The notes under the pieces are model-generated. The model saw nothing but the letters and a program-made list of their open reading frames with translations, had not been told where the DNA came from and made no database searches. 64,000 nt of DNA from Bacillota bacterium (lineage in GTDB: Bacteria > Bacillota_I > Bacilli_A > Erysipelotrichales > Erysipelotrichaceae), in NCBI GenBank assembly GCA_023388995.1, contig JAEWFD010000040.1, positions 78,467-142,466 on the forward strand. Reading direction: 5' to 3'. The position numbers and the translations under genes are program-made. Of the stretch, positions 8,199 through 17,158 are shown in pieces (the stretch's first letter is position 1; each line of letters opens with the position of its first letter).

Positions 8199-9257
8199 AT
8201 GCTTACGACATTTGCCAAAAAAACATTTTTAGCACTGAAAAATCCTTATCACACTGTGATCAAAGTTCAGCCGCTGATTATCGATGAAGCAAAAGAATAT
8301 TATGATCGTGGGAGTGACGTGTATTACGTTGGTGTGAAAAACACCAACGTAATACCATCTTCTTTTATACGGCAGCTGCAAAATGCAGGCTGCTTCTGGC
8401 ATACTGTTGACGCTGGTGCACACTCGGGCAGAGCAGTAGATACTTCGCTGCAAAATCCGTTGACACTACGGTGTATGAGTGGATCTTCCAGCGGTACTGC
8501 TTTAAATGTACTGTATGGCATCAATGATATCGGAATTGGAAGTGATGGTGGTGGCTCCATACTGGCGCCTGCTGCCTGTGTCAATTTATTTGGATTCATG
8601 AGTCCGCTGCTGCCGGTGCGGCAAATGAAGAAGCAGTCAACGGATGGTATTGCAATGACGCCATCTACCGGAGTGATCACACGAGAATGGAAGCCGCTGA
8701 TTCATGTATTGAACCATTGCTTTGCGTTTTCGGAGAATGAAAAACAACCTGTCAGCTTAGTTGTTCCAACGCAGAAAAGCTGCATCAATCCGTTTTTAGA
8801 CGAGTACGAGTATCTAAATAAACAGCTAATGCAACGGAAAAAAATTACGATAGAAGAAATGGACTATCCTGATAAATATGGGGACCGGAAGCCGCTGATT
8901 GATTTTTTGAAGCAGCCCCAGTTAGAGGGAAAGATTATTGTTTCCATCGAAGGTCCGGTGGATCGCCATGGCATTGGAGACAGCATTTTTGGTCAGTTTG
9001 ATGAAACAACAAAGCAGGAGCAAAGAGCAAGCTGCAAAGGACTGCTGCGTGTTGTGAATATGGCAGGCAAGAGTGCAGTGATTATCCCGATGCCGGAACT
9101 TGGGGTCGGAATGTTGTTTATTTGTGACAGCACCAAACCGCAAATTGCAGCAATGCTGGAGGTTGCAAGCCGCTTTCTGCAACCACGAAATGTACTTGCT
9201 GACCGTTATTTTTTAAATATAGATCACCATTTTCAAGCTGATTTTCTGGAGGAATAA
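8199..9257 (+). CDS. Compact amidase-signature-like protein within the yhf operon
   Basis: A 352-residue protein resembling amidase-signature enzymes, which hydrolyse amides with a Ser-cisSer-Lys triad. SGSSSGTA (residues 94-101) matches the Gly/Ser loop with cis-Ser, and GSDGGGSI (114-121) contains the nucleophile candidate Ser120, 24 residues after Ser96, as in GatA. The Lys is less certain: VGVKNT puts Lys47 only about 49 residues before the cis-Ser, against about 75 usually, so the N-terminal region is shortened. The family is usually 450-500 residues. It lies 3 bases after yhfT and 2 bases before php. The E. coli yhf operon has no such gene. Activity is not certain. Confidence 0.65.
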   Translation: MLTTFAKKTFLALKNPYHTVIKVQPLIIDEAKEYYDRGSDVYYVGVKNTNVIPSSFIRQLQNAGCFWHTVDAGAHSGRAVDTSLQNPLTLRCMSGSSSGTALNVLYGINDIGIGSDGGGSILAPAACVNLFGFMSPLLPVRQMKKQSTDGIAMTPSTGVITREWKPLIHVLNHCFAFSENEKQPVSLVVPTQKSCINPFLDEYEYLNKQLMQRKKITIEEMDYPDKYGDRKPLIDFLKQPQLEGKIIVSIEGPVDRHGIGDSIFGQFDETTKQEQRASCKGLLRVVNMAGKSAVIIPMPELGVGMLFICDSTKPQIAAMLEVASRFLQPRNVLADRYFLNIDHHFQADFLEE

Positions 9258-9259
9258 AG

Positions 9260-10144
9260 ATGAAAGACACACAAGGATATACCCTGATGCATGAGCATCT
9301 TACGATCGATTTGTCAGGCGTAAAGCAGACGGATGATTGCCGTCTGGATTGCTTTGATCAAACGGTGGAAGAATTCCGTGCATTGTACCAGCATCAAGTG
9401 CGGCGCGTGGTCGACGTGACCAATTGCGGCATGGGTCAAAATCCTGAATATGCGGAAAAAATCGGTCAATTGACAGGAATAGAGATTGTCCATGCAACCG
9501 GCTTTTATAAGGAACCATTCTTGCCGCAGCAAGTGTATGAGCAAACACCTGAGCAGCTTGCTGATTTCATGGTAAAAGAGCTGCGAAGCGGAATTGGCAC
9601 CAGCAACATAAAAGCGGGCATCATCGGAGAAATCGGTACCAGCAAAGATATGATGACAGAATTGGAAGCTAAGCTTTTTGAAGCTGCATGTATCGCACAA
9701 CGACAAACAAATGCCAGCATTTATACGCATACAACGCTAGGCACGTATGCACTGGAGCAGGTTCAGTTTTTCAAAGAACGCCAAATTCCATTAGATCGGG
9801 TAATCATCGGGCATATTGATTTGAGAGATGATTTGGCATATATCTTGCGTGTTCTGGAAACCGGTGTGACTGTTGGCTTTGATACCATCGGCAAGCTAAA
9901 TTATGTACCTGATGAAAATCGCGTTTCCTATTTAAAAGAAATTGCAGCAAGAGGGTTTGCATCCCAGGTCGTCTTGTCACTTGATTTAACCCGGAAATCG
10001 CATTTGAAGTATAAAGAGGGTATTGGCTATTCTTACTTGTTTACCCATTTTATTCCCATGTTGAAAAAAGCTGGTATTCATCAAGATACGATTGATACTT
10101 GGCTGATCACGAATCCGCAGCGATTATTAGGAGGTTTGTTATGA
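9260..10144 (+). CDS. php: Phosphotriesterase homology protein
   Basis: A 294-residue TIM-barrel amidohydrolase. The metal ligands can be read directly: His11 and His13 (MHEHL), Glu124 (GIIGEIGT), His157 (THTTLG), His185 (GHIDL) and Asp242 (SLDLT). Glu replaces the carboxylated Lys of true phosphotriesterases, as in the E. coli Php protein, where ligand numbering is offset by one. GGAGG precedes the ATG. The stop overlaps the yhfS start. The natural substrate of Php is not known; lactone or ester hydrolysis would fit the family. The neighbouring PLP enzymes suggest an amino-acid-derived substrate. Confidence 0.92.
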   Translation: MKDTQGYTLMHEHLTIDLSGVKQTDDCRLDCFDQTVEEFRALYQHQVRRVVDVTNCGMGQNPEYAEKIGQLTGIEIVHATGFYKEPFLPQQVYEQTPEQLADFMVKELRSGIGTSNIKAGIIGEIGTSKDMMTELEAKLFEAACIAQRQTNASIYTHTTLGTYALEQVQFFKERQIPLDRVIIGHIDLRDDLAYILRVLETGVTVGFDTIGKLNYVPDENRVSYLKEIAARGFASQVVLSLDLTRKSHLKYKEGIGYSYLFTHFIPMLKKAGIHQDTIDTWLITNPQRLLGGLL

Positions 10145-11244
10145 TTCTTAATCCATTGCCATCCATTTCAATAGAAGAAGCAATGCAGAAGCAGTTTGCC
10201 TTTGTGGATGCTGTTACTGAAGTATTTTCCGGTGATGAACTGTTAACCCGTGGTGACCTTGGTGTTGCGGGTGAATGGAATATGCCGCAAACTACGAAGA
10301 AGGTGCAGCAAGTACTGGCTCGTTTCTTTCATGCTGAGGATGCCGTATTAGTGCGTGGTGCCGGAACGGCTGCTATTCGCTATGCACTGAATGCAGTGCT
10401 AGCTCCTGGTGATGCAATCCTGATTCATGATGCGCCGATCTATCAAACGACAATAAACTCGATGGAAGTGATGGGACTGCAATTGGTAGTTGCTGATTTC
10501 AACCAAAAGGATGCCATATTGAAGGCACTCAAGGAGCATCCTGAAATCAAAGCAGCATTAATTCAATATACCAGACAGCGGATTGATGATCGTTATGATA
10601 TCAAAGAAGTCATCAATGCGATTAAGAGCTATGTGGATATACCGATTATCACCGATGACAATTATGCGGTGATGAAGGTGAGTCAGATTGGCTGCGAGGC
10701 AGGAGCAGATTTGTCGTGTTTTTCGACATTCAAGTTGCTAGGACCGGAAGGGATTGGCTGCATTGTCGGAAAACAGAAGTATCTTAAGAAAATTCAAAAA
10801 CTTCATTATTCGGGCGGCATGCAAACACAAGGGTTTGAAGCACTGGAAGTGTTGCGGGGACTTGTATATGCGCCGGTAGCTTTAGCGATTCAGGCAACTG
10901 TTTGCGAGGAAACGGCAAGACGTCTAAATCAACAGGAACTTCCTGGTGTGAAACAAGCAATGATTGCCAATGCGCAGTCAAAAGTTATTCTTGTCGAGTT
11001 TGAACAAGAAATTGCGGCCGAAGTGCTTCGCCATGCCGTGCAATTAGGAGCAGCACCACATCCGGTTGGCGCGGAATCGAAATATGAATTTGTTCCGTTA
11101 TTTTATCGTGTATCCGGCACTTTTTTGAAACAAGATCCAAGTCTGGCAAAAAGAATGATCCGCATCAATCCGATGCGATGCGGCAGTGATACGATTATCA
11201 AAATTCTGCAAGCAGCAATGGAAAGGGTGGAAGCATGTTCTTAA
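10141..11244 (+). CDS. yhfS: YhfS, PLP-dependent fold-type I enzyme
   Basis: A 367-residue protein of the aminotransferase/lyase superfamily. The stretch VRGAGTAAIRYAL (71-83) is the phosphate-binding region, ITDDNYAVMK (170-179) contains the cofactor Asp, and Lys198 in SCFSTFKLLGPEG is the likely Schiff-base Lys. The start at 10141 overlaps the php stop as ATGA and follows AGGAGG; the frame is open earlier but within php. In E. coli yhfS is also part of this locus and its reaction is unknown. Translational coupling to php suggests that the two products act on linked steps. Confidence 0.88.
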   Translation: MILNPLPSISIEEAMQKQFAFVDAVTEVFSGDELLTRGDLGVAGEWNMPQTTKKVQQVLARFFHAEDAVLVRGAGTAAIRYALNAVLAPGDAILIHDAPIYQTTINSMEVMGLQLVVADFNQKDAILKALKEHPEIKAALIQYTRQRIDDRYDIKEVINAIKSYVDIPIITDDNYAVMKVSQIGCEAGADLSCFSTFKLLGPEGIGCIVGKQKYLKKIQKLHYSGGMQTQGFEALEVLRGLVYAPVALAIQATVCEETARRLNQQELPGVKQAMIANAQSKVILVEFEQEIAAEVLRHAVQLGAAPHPVGAESKYEFVPLFYRVSGTFLKQDPSLAKRMIRINPMRCGSDTIIKILQAAMERVEACS

Positions 11245-12389
11245 ACAGTACCAAAAGAAGAAATCCAGCCTTGCTTGAAACGGCATTTCAAATGCACCAA
11301 ACGGGGGTAATACAACCAGATACGTATGTGATTGACTTGGATGCATTCCTTGCCAATGCGGAACAAATCTTACAGGAAGCAAAGACCCAAGAGATTCAAC
11401 TCTATTTCATGTTGAAGCAAGTGGGCAGAAATCCTATGCTTGCAAAGGAACTCGTGAAAATGGGTTATCGTGGTGCTGTCGTAGTGGACTATAAGGAAGC
11501 TGCATTGATGATGAAGCACCAAATTCCACTTGGTCATGTCGGTCATCTGGTGCAAATTCCCAAACACCAGCTAAAAGATATCATTGCTTATGGCTGTGAG
11601 ATTATGACAGCATATACACTGGAGAAAATTCGTGAAATCAATCAAGCCGCAAAAGAATTGCAGGTTATCCAGCCCATTATGCTGCGCGTATGTAAAGCAG
11701 ATGATTTACTATACAGCGGCCAGCTGGCAGGTTTTCATATAGAGGAATTAACAGATGTTGTCAAGGAAGTACAACAGCTTAGTCATGTTCGTTTAAGCGG
11801 TGTGACTGCCTTTCCTTGCTTCTTATACCAAGAAGATAGCCAAGAAATTCAGCCGACTGCCAACCTTGCGACAGTCCTACAAGCTGCTGACTTGCTTCGT
11901 GGGTTAGGATGTGAGATTACGCAAATCAACACACCATCGACAACTTGCAGTGCAACATTGAAATTGATGAAGCAATCTGGTGCAACTCATGGAGAGCCGG
12001 GTCATGGCTTTACCGGAACAACACCAGCCCATGTGAAAGAAGACTTAATAGAAAAGCCGGCAGTCGTATATGTCAGTGAAGTATCTCATACGTATGATGG
12101 GGTGAGTTATTGTTATGGCGGTGGATTGTACCGCCGCTCCCATATGGAGAATGCACTGGTCGGAACTTCCATGCAAGATTGCAAGCATGTTTCAGTTCTA
12201 TGGCCGAATTTGGACAATATCGACTATCACCTTGGATTGCAAGGTAAATGTCATGTATCAGACACAGTATTGATGTCGTTTCGCTTCCAGATCTTTGTTA
12301 CACGAAGTGATGTTGTGATTGTGAAAGGAATCAGCACTAACCAGCCGGAAATTGCCGGAAGGTATGATGCGTTAGGGAAAGAACTATGA
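11235..12389 (+). CDS. yhfX: YhfX, alanine-racemase-like PLP enzyme
   Basis: A 384-residue protein with an alanine-racemase N-terminal barrel. YVIDLDAFLANAE and LYFMLKQVGRNP correspond to the start of strand one and the PLP Lys region (Lys61). A late beta-rich part follows, including EVSHTYDGVSYCYGGG. YhfX differs from true alanine racemases, so racemisation or decarboxylation of another amino acid is possible. It overlaps yhfS by 10 bases and yhfW by 4, so expression is tightly coupled. AAAGGGTGG serves as ribosome site inside yhfS. Confidence 0.88.
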   Translation: MFLNSTKRRNPALLETAFQMHQTGVIQPDTYVIDLDAFLANAEQILQEAKTQEIQLYFMLKQVGRNPMLAKELVKMGYRGAVVVDYKEAALMMKHQIPLGHVGHLVQIPKHQLKDIIAYGCEIMTAYTLEKIREINQAAKELQVIQPIMLRVCKADDLLYSGQLAGFHIEELTDVVKEVQQLSHVRLSGVTAFPCFLYQEDSQEIQPTANLATVLQAADLLRGLGCEITQINTPSTTCSATLKLMKQSGATHGEPGHGFTGTTPAHVKEDLIEKPAVVYVSEVSHTYDGVSYCYGGGLYRRSHMENALVGTSMQDCKHVSVLWPNLDNIDYHLGLQGKCHVSDTVLMSFRFQIFVTRSDVVIVKGISTNQPEIAGRYDALGKEL

Positions 12390-13597
12390 AAAAGCGCTTT
12401 GTTGTATTAGTGCTGGATGGATTTGGTATGAGAGCAATGGAAGATGCGCACTTATTCCGTGAACAAGATCAAGCATCGAGTACCTTCGGCAGCATTTTAC
12501 GTACTTATCCCGATTTGAAACTGCCAAACTTAGAGAAGCTGGGCTTGATGAATGCATATGGAATGGAAAGTGCAACTATGAAATTCAGTGATACTGCAAT
12601 CTTCAGCACAAGCAGATTAATGCACTTTGGGGCAGATACGTATGCAGGGCATCAGGAGATTATGGGAACAAAACCGCAGAAGCCTACCATTCAGCCGTTT
12701 CAGGAAGTGATTCATGATGTCGCATCTCATTTGACGGAGCATGGACACCTTGTAGAGTGGCGTGAAAAAGAAGGATTGCAATACCTGCTGGTGGATTACT
12801 ATGTATGTGTCGCGGATAATATTGATGCCGATTATGGACAAGCATACAATGTTACTGCTCCATTAGATTTGATTCCATTTGCAGATGTCTTGCAGATCGG
12901 AAAATTAGTACGGCAAAAGGCAAAGGTAAGCCGAGTGATTCCCTTTGGCGGTACAAACACGACATTAGAAGATATCCTTGCTGCGGAAGAAGTGCATTTG
13001 GGTAAATATATCGGAATACATGCAGTAAAATCAAAATCTTATGAGCATGGCTATCAAGTACTTCATTTAGGTTATGGTGTAAATGACGAAGTGCAAGTGC
13101 CAGTCATTTTGGGAAAACAAAAGATTGCTGTTTCCTTGTTTGGCAAAGTAGCAGATATTGTATCCAATCCTTATGGGAAGAGTGTATCTTGTGTAAATAC
13201 AAATGATGTGATGGATCTGACCATTCAGGAACTGAGAGAGATGGAGCAAGGATTTATTTGTACCAATGTGCAAGAAACAGATCTGGCGGGGCACTCCCAA
13301 AATCCGGGCTGGTATAAAGATTTGCTGGTACAAGTAGATGAAAAGCTGAACATCTTGCTTCCTCTGCTGACAGAGGAGGATATTCTTGTCATTATGGCTG
13401 ATCATGGCAATGATCCGTTGATTGGTCATAATAAACATACCAGAGAATGTGTTCCTTTATTGATTTATGATCAACAGCATCAAGCAATAGAAATTCCGCA
13501 GCGCAGTACATTATCTGATGTAGGAGCTACGGCATGTGAGTTCTTTGGTGCGCATACCTGTGAAAATGGAACTTCTTTTTTACCATTTCTAAAATGA
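12386..13597 (+). CDS. yhfW: YhfW, phosphopentomutase-like metalloenzyme
   Basis: A 403-residue member of the alkaline phosphatase superfamily close to phosphopentomutases. FVVLVLDGFGM carries the first metal Asp, GADTYAGHQEIMGTKP is the conserved mutase-type loop, and MADHGNDP with HNKHTRE carries the late Asp/His ligands. Phosphopentomutases move phosphate between C1 and C5 of pentoses. YhfW is a distinct subgroup with unknown substrate. It is the last gene of the operon, coupled to yhfX by an ATGA overlap and followed by a terminator. Its presence suggests a phosphorylated sugar or sugar-amino-acid substrate for the pathway. Confidence 0.88.
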   Translation: MKKRFVVLVLDGFGMRAMEDAHLFREQDQASSTFGSILRTYPDLKLPNLEKLGLMNAYGMESATMKFSDTAIFSTSRLMHFGADTYAGHQEIMGTKPQKPTIQPFQEVIHDVASHLTEHGHLVEWREKEGLQYLLVDYYVCVADNIDADYGQAYNVTAPLDLIPFADVLQIGKLVRQKAKVSRVIPFGGTNTTLEDILAAEEVHLGKYIGIHAVKSKSYEHGYQVLHLGYGVNDEVQVPVILGKQKIAVSLFGKVADIVSNPYGKSVSCVNTNDVMDLTIQELREMEQGFICTNVQETDLAGHSQNPGWYKDLLVQVDEKLNILLPLLTEEDILVIMADHGNDPLIGHNKHTRECVPLLIYDQQHQAIEIPQRSTLSDVGATACEFFGAHTCENGTSFLPFLK

Positions 13598-13598
13598 G

Positions 13599-13618
13599 AC
13601 TCCTGAACGGGAGTTTTT
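13599..13618 (+). terminator. Intrinsic terminator of the yhf operon
   Basis: ACTCC and GGAGT form a short stem around a 6-base loop, followed by five T and then CG. It starts two bases after the yhfW stop codon. Confidence 0.75.
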
Positions 13619-13939
13619 CGTTTCTATGCAAGGATTTAAAAATATGGTAAACTAAAGAAATAGAAAGGGTTTTCATATGTGATATTCAAAAGATAGCTGG
13701 TACTCAGCACTCTTTTTGAATTTTTCATGGAATTATATAACGTGGGTTGATTGAAATGAATCTGTTGCAGATCAAAGGATAGCAGTAAAATTAAACTTTT
13801 CCTTGCTGATCACTTAATACATTCAAATTAAACATAAATATTACTGTGAAATGAAACATTATTAGATAAATTGCTTGTGTTTTTTCCTGAAATAAGGGAT
13901 AATTGACTGCTGGTATGTAGAAAATGAGGATTGTATGAA
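13619..13939. other. Intergenic region without a recognisable gene
   Basis: About 320 bases, AT-rich, with no coding frame that I can support on either strand. The promoter of the membrane protein gene at 13940 must be here, but I see no clear -35/-10 pair. Confidence 0.6.
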
Positions 13940-14581
13940 ATGAAAAAGTTTGGAATTCGAATTGCTGTTTTTTTGGTTGGTGTTCTTTTTTTGGTTTTAG
14001 GAGTAGTAATTTGTTCTAAAATCAATTTAGGAATGGCTCCATTCGATAGTTTAGTATATAATGCATCTTTGGCATTTGGCATCAAATATGGGACAATTAA
14101 TATTTTTGTTGGGGTTGTTTTTGTCCTAATTCAGCTCTTAATTTTACGCAAGGAATTCAAGCTTGTTAGTTTGATTCAATTTGTACTGTTATTATATATT
14201 TCTGTTTTAATTGACTTTTTTATGTATCAAGTGTTTGCCTTTTCATTTTCCGAATCGCTATCTGTGCGTATTCCGTTATTTGCACTTGGCATGTGTTTGA
14301 TATCTGCGGGAATAGGAATGTTTATGTCTGCAGAATTGTATTCATTTCCACTAGAAACGTTAATTGCAGTATTATATGAAAGATTTAAGATTAAAATTGC
14401 TGTCAGCAAATGGACGATTGATGGTGTTAGCCTGCTTCTATCTTTGGTAATTGCAATTATGTTTAAATTGCCAAATTATAATATTGGTTTGGGCACAGTT
14501 GTATTATTTATTGGAATCGGACCAATGATAAATATTGTATATGAGAAAAGCAAAGCGATGCTTGCGAAGGTGAAAGAATGA
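13940..14581 (+). CDS. YczE/YitT-like membrane protein
   Basis: A 213-residue membrane protein with about five or six helices. The N-terminal pattern of a long hydrophobic helix followed by KINLGMAPFDSLVYNAS, then FGIKYGTINIFVGVVFV, is typical of the YczE/YyaS group related to YitT. Function is unknown. The ATG at 13940 sits nine bases after GAGGA; the in-frame TTG at 13931 directly abuts that ribosome site and is unlikely. The stop overlaps the start of the methyltransferase gene (ATGA), so both are expressed together. Confidence 0.8.
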   Translation: MKKFGIRIAVFLVGVLFLVLGVVICSKINLGMAPFDSLVYNASLAFGIKYGTINIFVGVVFVLIQLLILRKEFKLVSLIQFVLLLYISVLIDFFMYQVFAFSFSESLSVRIPLFALGMCLISAGIGMFMSAELYSFPLETLIAVLYERFKIKIAVSKWTIDGVSLLLSLVIAIMFKLPNYNIGLGTVVLFIGIGPMINIVYEKSKAMLAKVKE

Positions 14582-15906
14582 AACTAAAAATTGAGAAAAT
14601 GGGAATTAACGGGGAAGGTATTGGATATCATGAAAGCAAGCCTGTTTTTATTGAAGGTGCTTTTCCAAGTGAAGTAGTTGAAGTAGAATTGAAAGAAAAT
14701 ATGAAGTCATACTTTAGAGGCAAGCTGGTCAAAATTGAAACGCCAAGCAAGTTTCGTGTTCCTTCCAAGCTTGCGCTGTACCGGGGGCATTCCTATGCAT
14801 TAATTGATATGGCAATGGAAGAACAACTACGGCAAAAAAGAGAGCTGGTTTGTCAGGCTCTGAATAAGTATGCGCGTATTCCATCCTCGATGGTTGAGGA
14901 TACAATTGAAAATCCACAGCCTTTGGGTTATCGAAACCAATTGAAGATGCCAATTGATAAAATCAACAGTAAATTAGTCAGCGGGATGTACCTCCCAAAT
15001 TCCAATCATTTTATTCCGGTAGAGTATGATCCGATTCATGAGGCTGTATTGGACGAAAAACGGCTCGAAATAATGGAAGTGTTAAATCACTATGATTTTC
15101 CGCCATACAATAAGAAGAATCGCAAGGGTATTCGCACTTTGGTTCTGCGCCACTTAGATGGTGGGTTTCAATGTACGATTGTTACCGGCAGAGATCATTT
15201 GCCAAATGCCATGGTCAATGAATTGTATGCATTAAAAGACATGAAGTGCGTGGCCCATAGTGTCAATACCAATACCGGACCAGATGTATTTGGGAAAGAG
15301 CTGCGAGTGCTAAAAGGGGATATCAAACTGACAGTTCCTGTCTACAATATGCAGCTGCAAGTATCATGCCGTTCTTTTTTCCAATTGAATACAGTTCAAG
15401 CTGGAAGGTTGTATGAGTTGGTTCATGATTTATTAGCAGATGATAGATATAAGCTAATTGTGGAGGCTTATAGCGGAGTTGGCGGGTTAGGGCTAAGTGT
15501 CCGTGATCTGGCAAAAGAAGTGATTGGCATTGAATCGATCAGCAGTGCTGTGAAGAATGCCAATGAGAATGCAAAGTTGAATAATGCTGACCATGTGAAG
15601 TTTGTACTTGGGGATGCGGGCACAGAAATGCAACGTTTGGTAAAAGCTAAGAAGAGAATTGATGTGGTGATTGTAGATCCGCCAAGAATTGGACTTAGTG
15701 AGGAGTTTTTGGAATCATTACTAATTTCTGCACCTAAAAAGATTGTGTATGTTTCGTGCAATCCATCAACATTAGGTAAGGACTTGGATATTTTGAAACA
15801 ATTTTATGAAGTAAAACGGGTAATTCCGTTTGATATGTTCAGCCAGACGGCACATGTTGAGACGATAATAATGATGGCGAAATGTGGTTCGGAGGGCAAA
15901 AAATAG
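14578..15906 (+). CDS. TrmA/RumA-family RNA (uracil-C5) methyltransferase, RlmCD-like
   Basis: A 442-residue SAM-dependent enzyme methylating uracil C5 in RNA, probably 23S rRNA. The N-terminus (MKLKIEKMGINGEGIGY) is a TRAM domain. The methyltransferase part contains FFQLNTVQAG, the SAM loop EAYSGVGGLGLSV, VDPPRIGLSE, and the catalytic Cys in VSCNPSTLGKDL. The iron-sulfur Cys cluster found after TRAM in many members is absent: the segment before QKRELV reads LYRGHSYALIDM. The gene overlaps the upstream membrane protein gene by four bases. A hairpin terminator follows at 15959. Confidence 0.88.
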   Translation: MKLKIEKMGINGEGIGYHESKPVFIEGAFPSEVVEVELKENMKSYFRGKLVKIETPSKFRVPSKLALYRGHSYALIDMAMEEQLRQKRELVCQALNKYARIPSSMVEDTIENPQPLGYRNQLKMPIDKINSKLVSGMYLPNSNHFIPVEYDPIHEAVLDEKRLEIMEVLNHYDFPPYNKKNRKGIRTLVLRHLDGGFQCTIVTGRDHLPNAMVNELYALKDMKCVAHSVNTNTGPDVFGKELRVLKGDIKLTVPVYNMQLQVSCRSFFQLNTVQAGRLYELVHDLLADDRYKLIVEAYSGVGGLGLSVRDLAKEVIGIESISSAVKNANENAKLNNADHVKFVLGDAGTEMQRLVKAKKRIDVVIVDPPRIGLSEEFLESLLISAPKKIVYVSCNPSTLGKDLDILKQFYEVKRVIPFDMFSQTAHVETIIMMAKCGSEGKK

Positions 15907-15958
15907 ACTTCGACCACAAGATGTTGTGGTTTGAGAACGAAAAAAGGGCGAAAATTGA

Positions 15959-15991
15959 GGCCGAAAAGTGCGAATTTCGGCCCGATTTTTT
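15959..15991 (+). terminator. Intrinsic terminator after the RNA methyltransferase gene
   Basis: GGCCGAAA and TTTCGGCC form an 8-bp stem around 8 bases, followed by CGA and a run of six T. A smaller hairpin (CCACAA, loop GATG, TTGTGG) lies just upstream at 15913-15928. Confidence 0.8.
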
Positions 15992-16114
15992 GGCTGTTTT
16001 TATAAATGACATAGACAATAGTTGAAAATTATGGTATGTAGAAGGAAGGAGAATTAGCTTTTGTTGGTGAGCTAATTTATATAATCTCATCTTAATAACA
16101 GGGAGGGAAATGAT

Positions 16115-17077
16115 ATGTTGGTATACGAAAAGTTACTGGACATGAGTGAAGACTGGTTGAAGTATGCCATTCAGCTTAATTTTTTGCATAAAAATAAAAA
16201 CGATTTAGTTGAACTTAAAAACCAAGTTTTAAACTGTGAAAAGATTCGATCTTACCTATATGATATTACTAATTTTCACAGTGCGTTAGTGAGTAATCAC
16301 AAGAATCCAGAATTGCCTATACACAAACTCCTCTTCCTTTTAGATATTGGTTTGGACGCTACTGTCCCAGAAATTCAAATTGCAATTGATGAAATTATGA
16401 AGCATCGGGACGAAAATGGAGTCTATCAATCATTAATTAATATTCCAAAGCACTTTGGTGGCAGTGGAGAAGATATGTATAGTTGGTGCTTATGCGACGC
16501 ACCTTTACTGCTACTTGCTCTTTTTAAAGCTGGCGTCGATTATAGTAGTCATATCAAAAACGGTGTTGATTATCTCGTATCCTTTTATAGAGAGAATGGG
16601 TTTCCGTGTACTGTGTCCTCAGAACTTGGAAAGTTTAGAGGTCCGGGCAGAAAAGAGGATTGTTGTCCTTATGCTACTCTAATAATGGCAAAATTGCTAT
16701 CCTATATTCCCGAATATCAAAACAGCGATATTGCAAATGATACTGCCACCGCCTTGATTTTTTTGTGGGAAAACAGCTTGGAAAAGCGCCCATATATGTT
16801 TTATATGGGGACAGATTTCCGTAAATTAAAAGCACCAGCTATATGGTATGATATTGTAAGTGTGACAGAAGTGTTGAGCAGATATGAAAGTATTAGAAGT
16901 GACAGCCGATTCAAAGAAATGCTTTCACTAATAAAAAACAAGCAGGATGATAAAGGATTATTTATACCAGAAGCAGTATTTCAAAAGTTTAAAGGTTGGG
17001 ATTTTGGACAAAAGAAAATGCCATCACCTTATCTTACATATTTATGCTTAAGAATATTTGAACAAGCAGGGGTATGA
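16115..17077 (+). CDS. Alpha/alpha-toroid (terpenoid cyclase/prenyltransferase-like) protein
   Basis: A 320-residue protein, apparently cytosolic, with helix-turn repeats such as YLVSFYRENGF, KEDCCPYATLIMAKLLSY and IKNKQDDKGLFIPEA. The pattern of short repeats containing a D/E-N/D-G turn and a later PYLTYLCLRIF is typical of the toroid fold of squalene cyclases and protein prenyltransferase beta subunits. The acidic catalytic motif of the cyclases (DxDD) is not present, so it is probably not a cyclase. GGGAGGG precedes the ATG. It stands alone, between a terminator and gene remnants on the other strand. The specific function is unknown. Confidence 0.6.
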   Translation: MLVYEKLLDMSEDWLKYAIQLNFLHKNKNDLVELKNQVLNCEKIRSYLYDITNFHSALVSNHKNPELPIHKLLFLLDIGLDATVPEIQIAIDEIMKHRDENGVYQSLINIPKHFGGSGEDMYSWCLCDAPLLLLALFKAGVDYSSHIKNGVDYLVSFYRENGFPCTVSSELGKFRGPGRKEDCCPYATLIMAKLLSYIPEYQNSDIANDTATALIFLWENSLEKRPYMFYMGTDFRKLKAPAIWYDIVSVTEVLSRYESIRSDSRFKEMLSLIKNKQDDKGLFIPEAVFQKFKGWDFGQKKMPSPYLTYLCLRIFEQAGV

Positions 17078-17158
17078 GCAACCTCTTTATTACCCAGAGA
17101 AAAACAAAGGCATTGAGATAAAAAAATCTTGAAGCATCTGTTTTATTTTAGTCCTATA

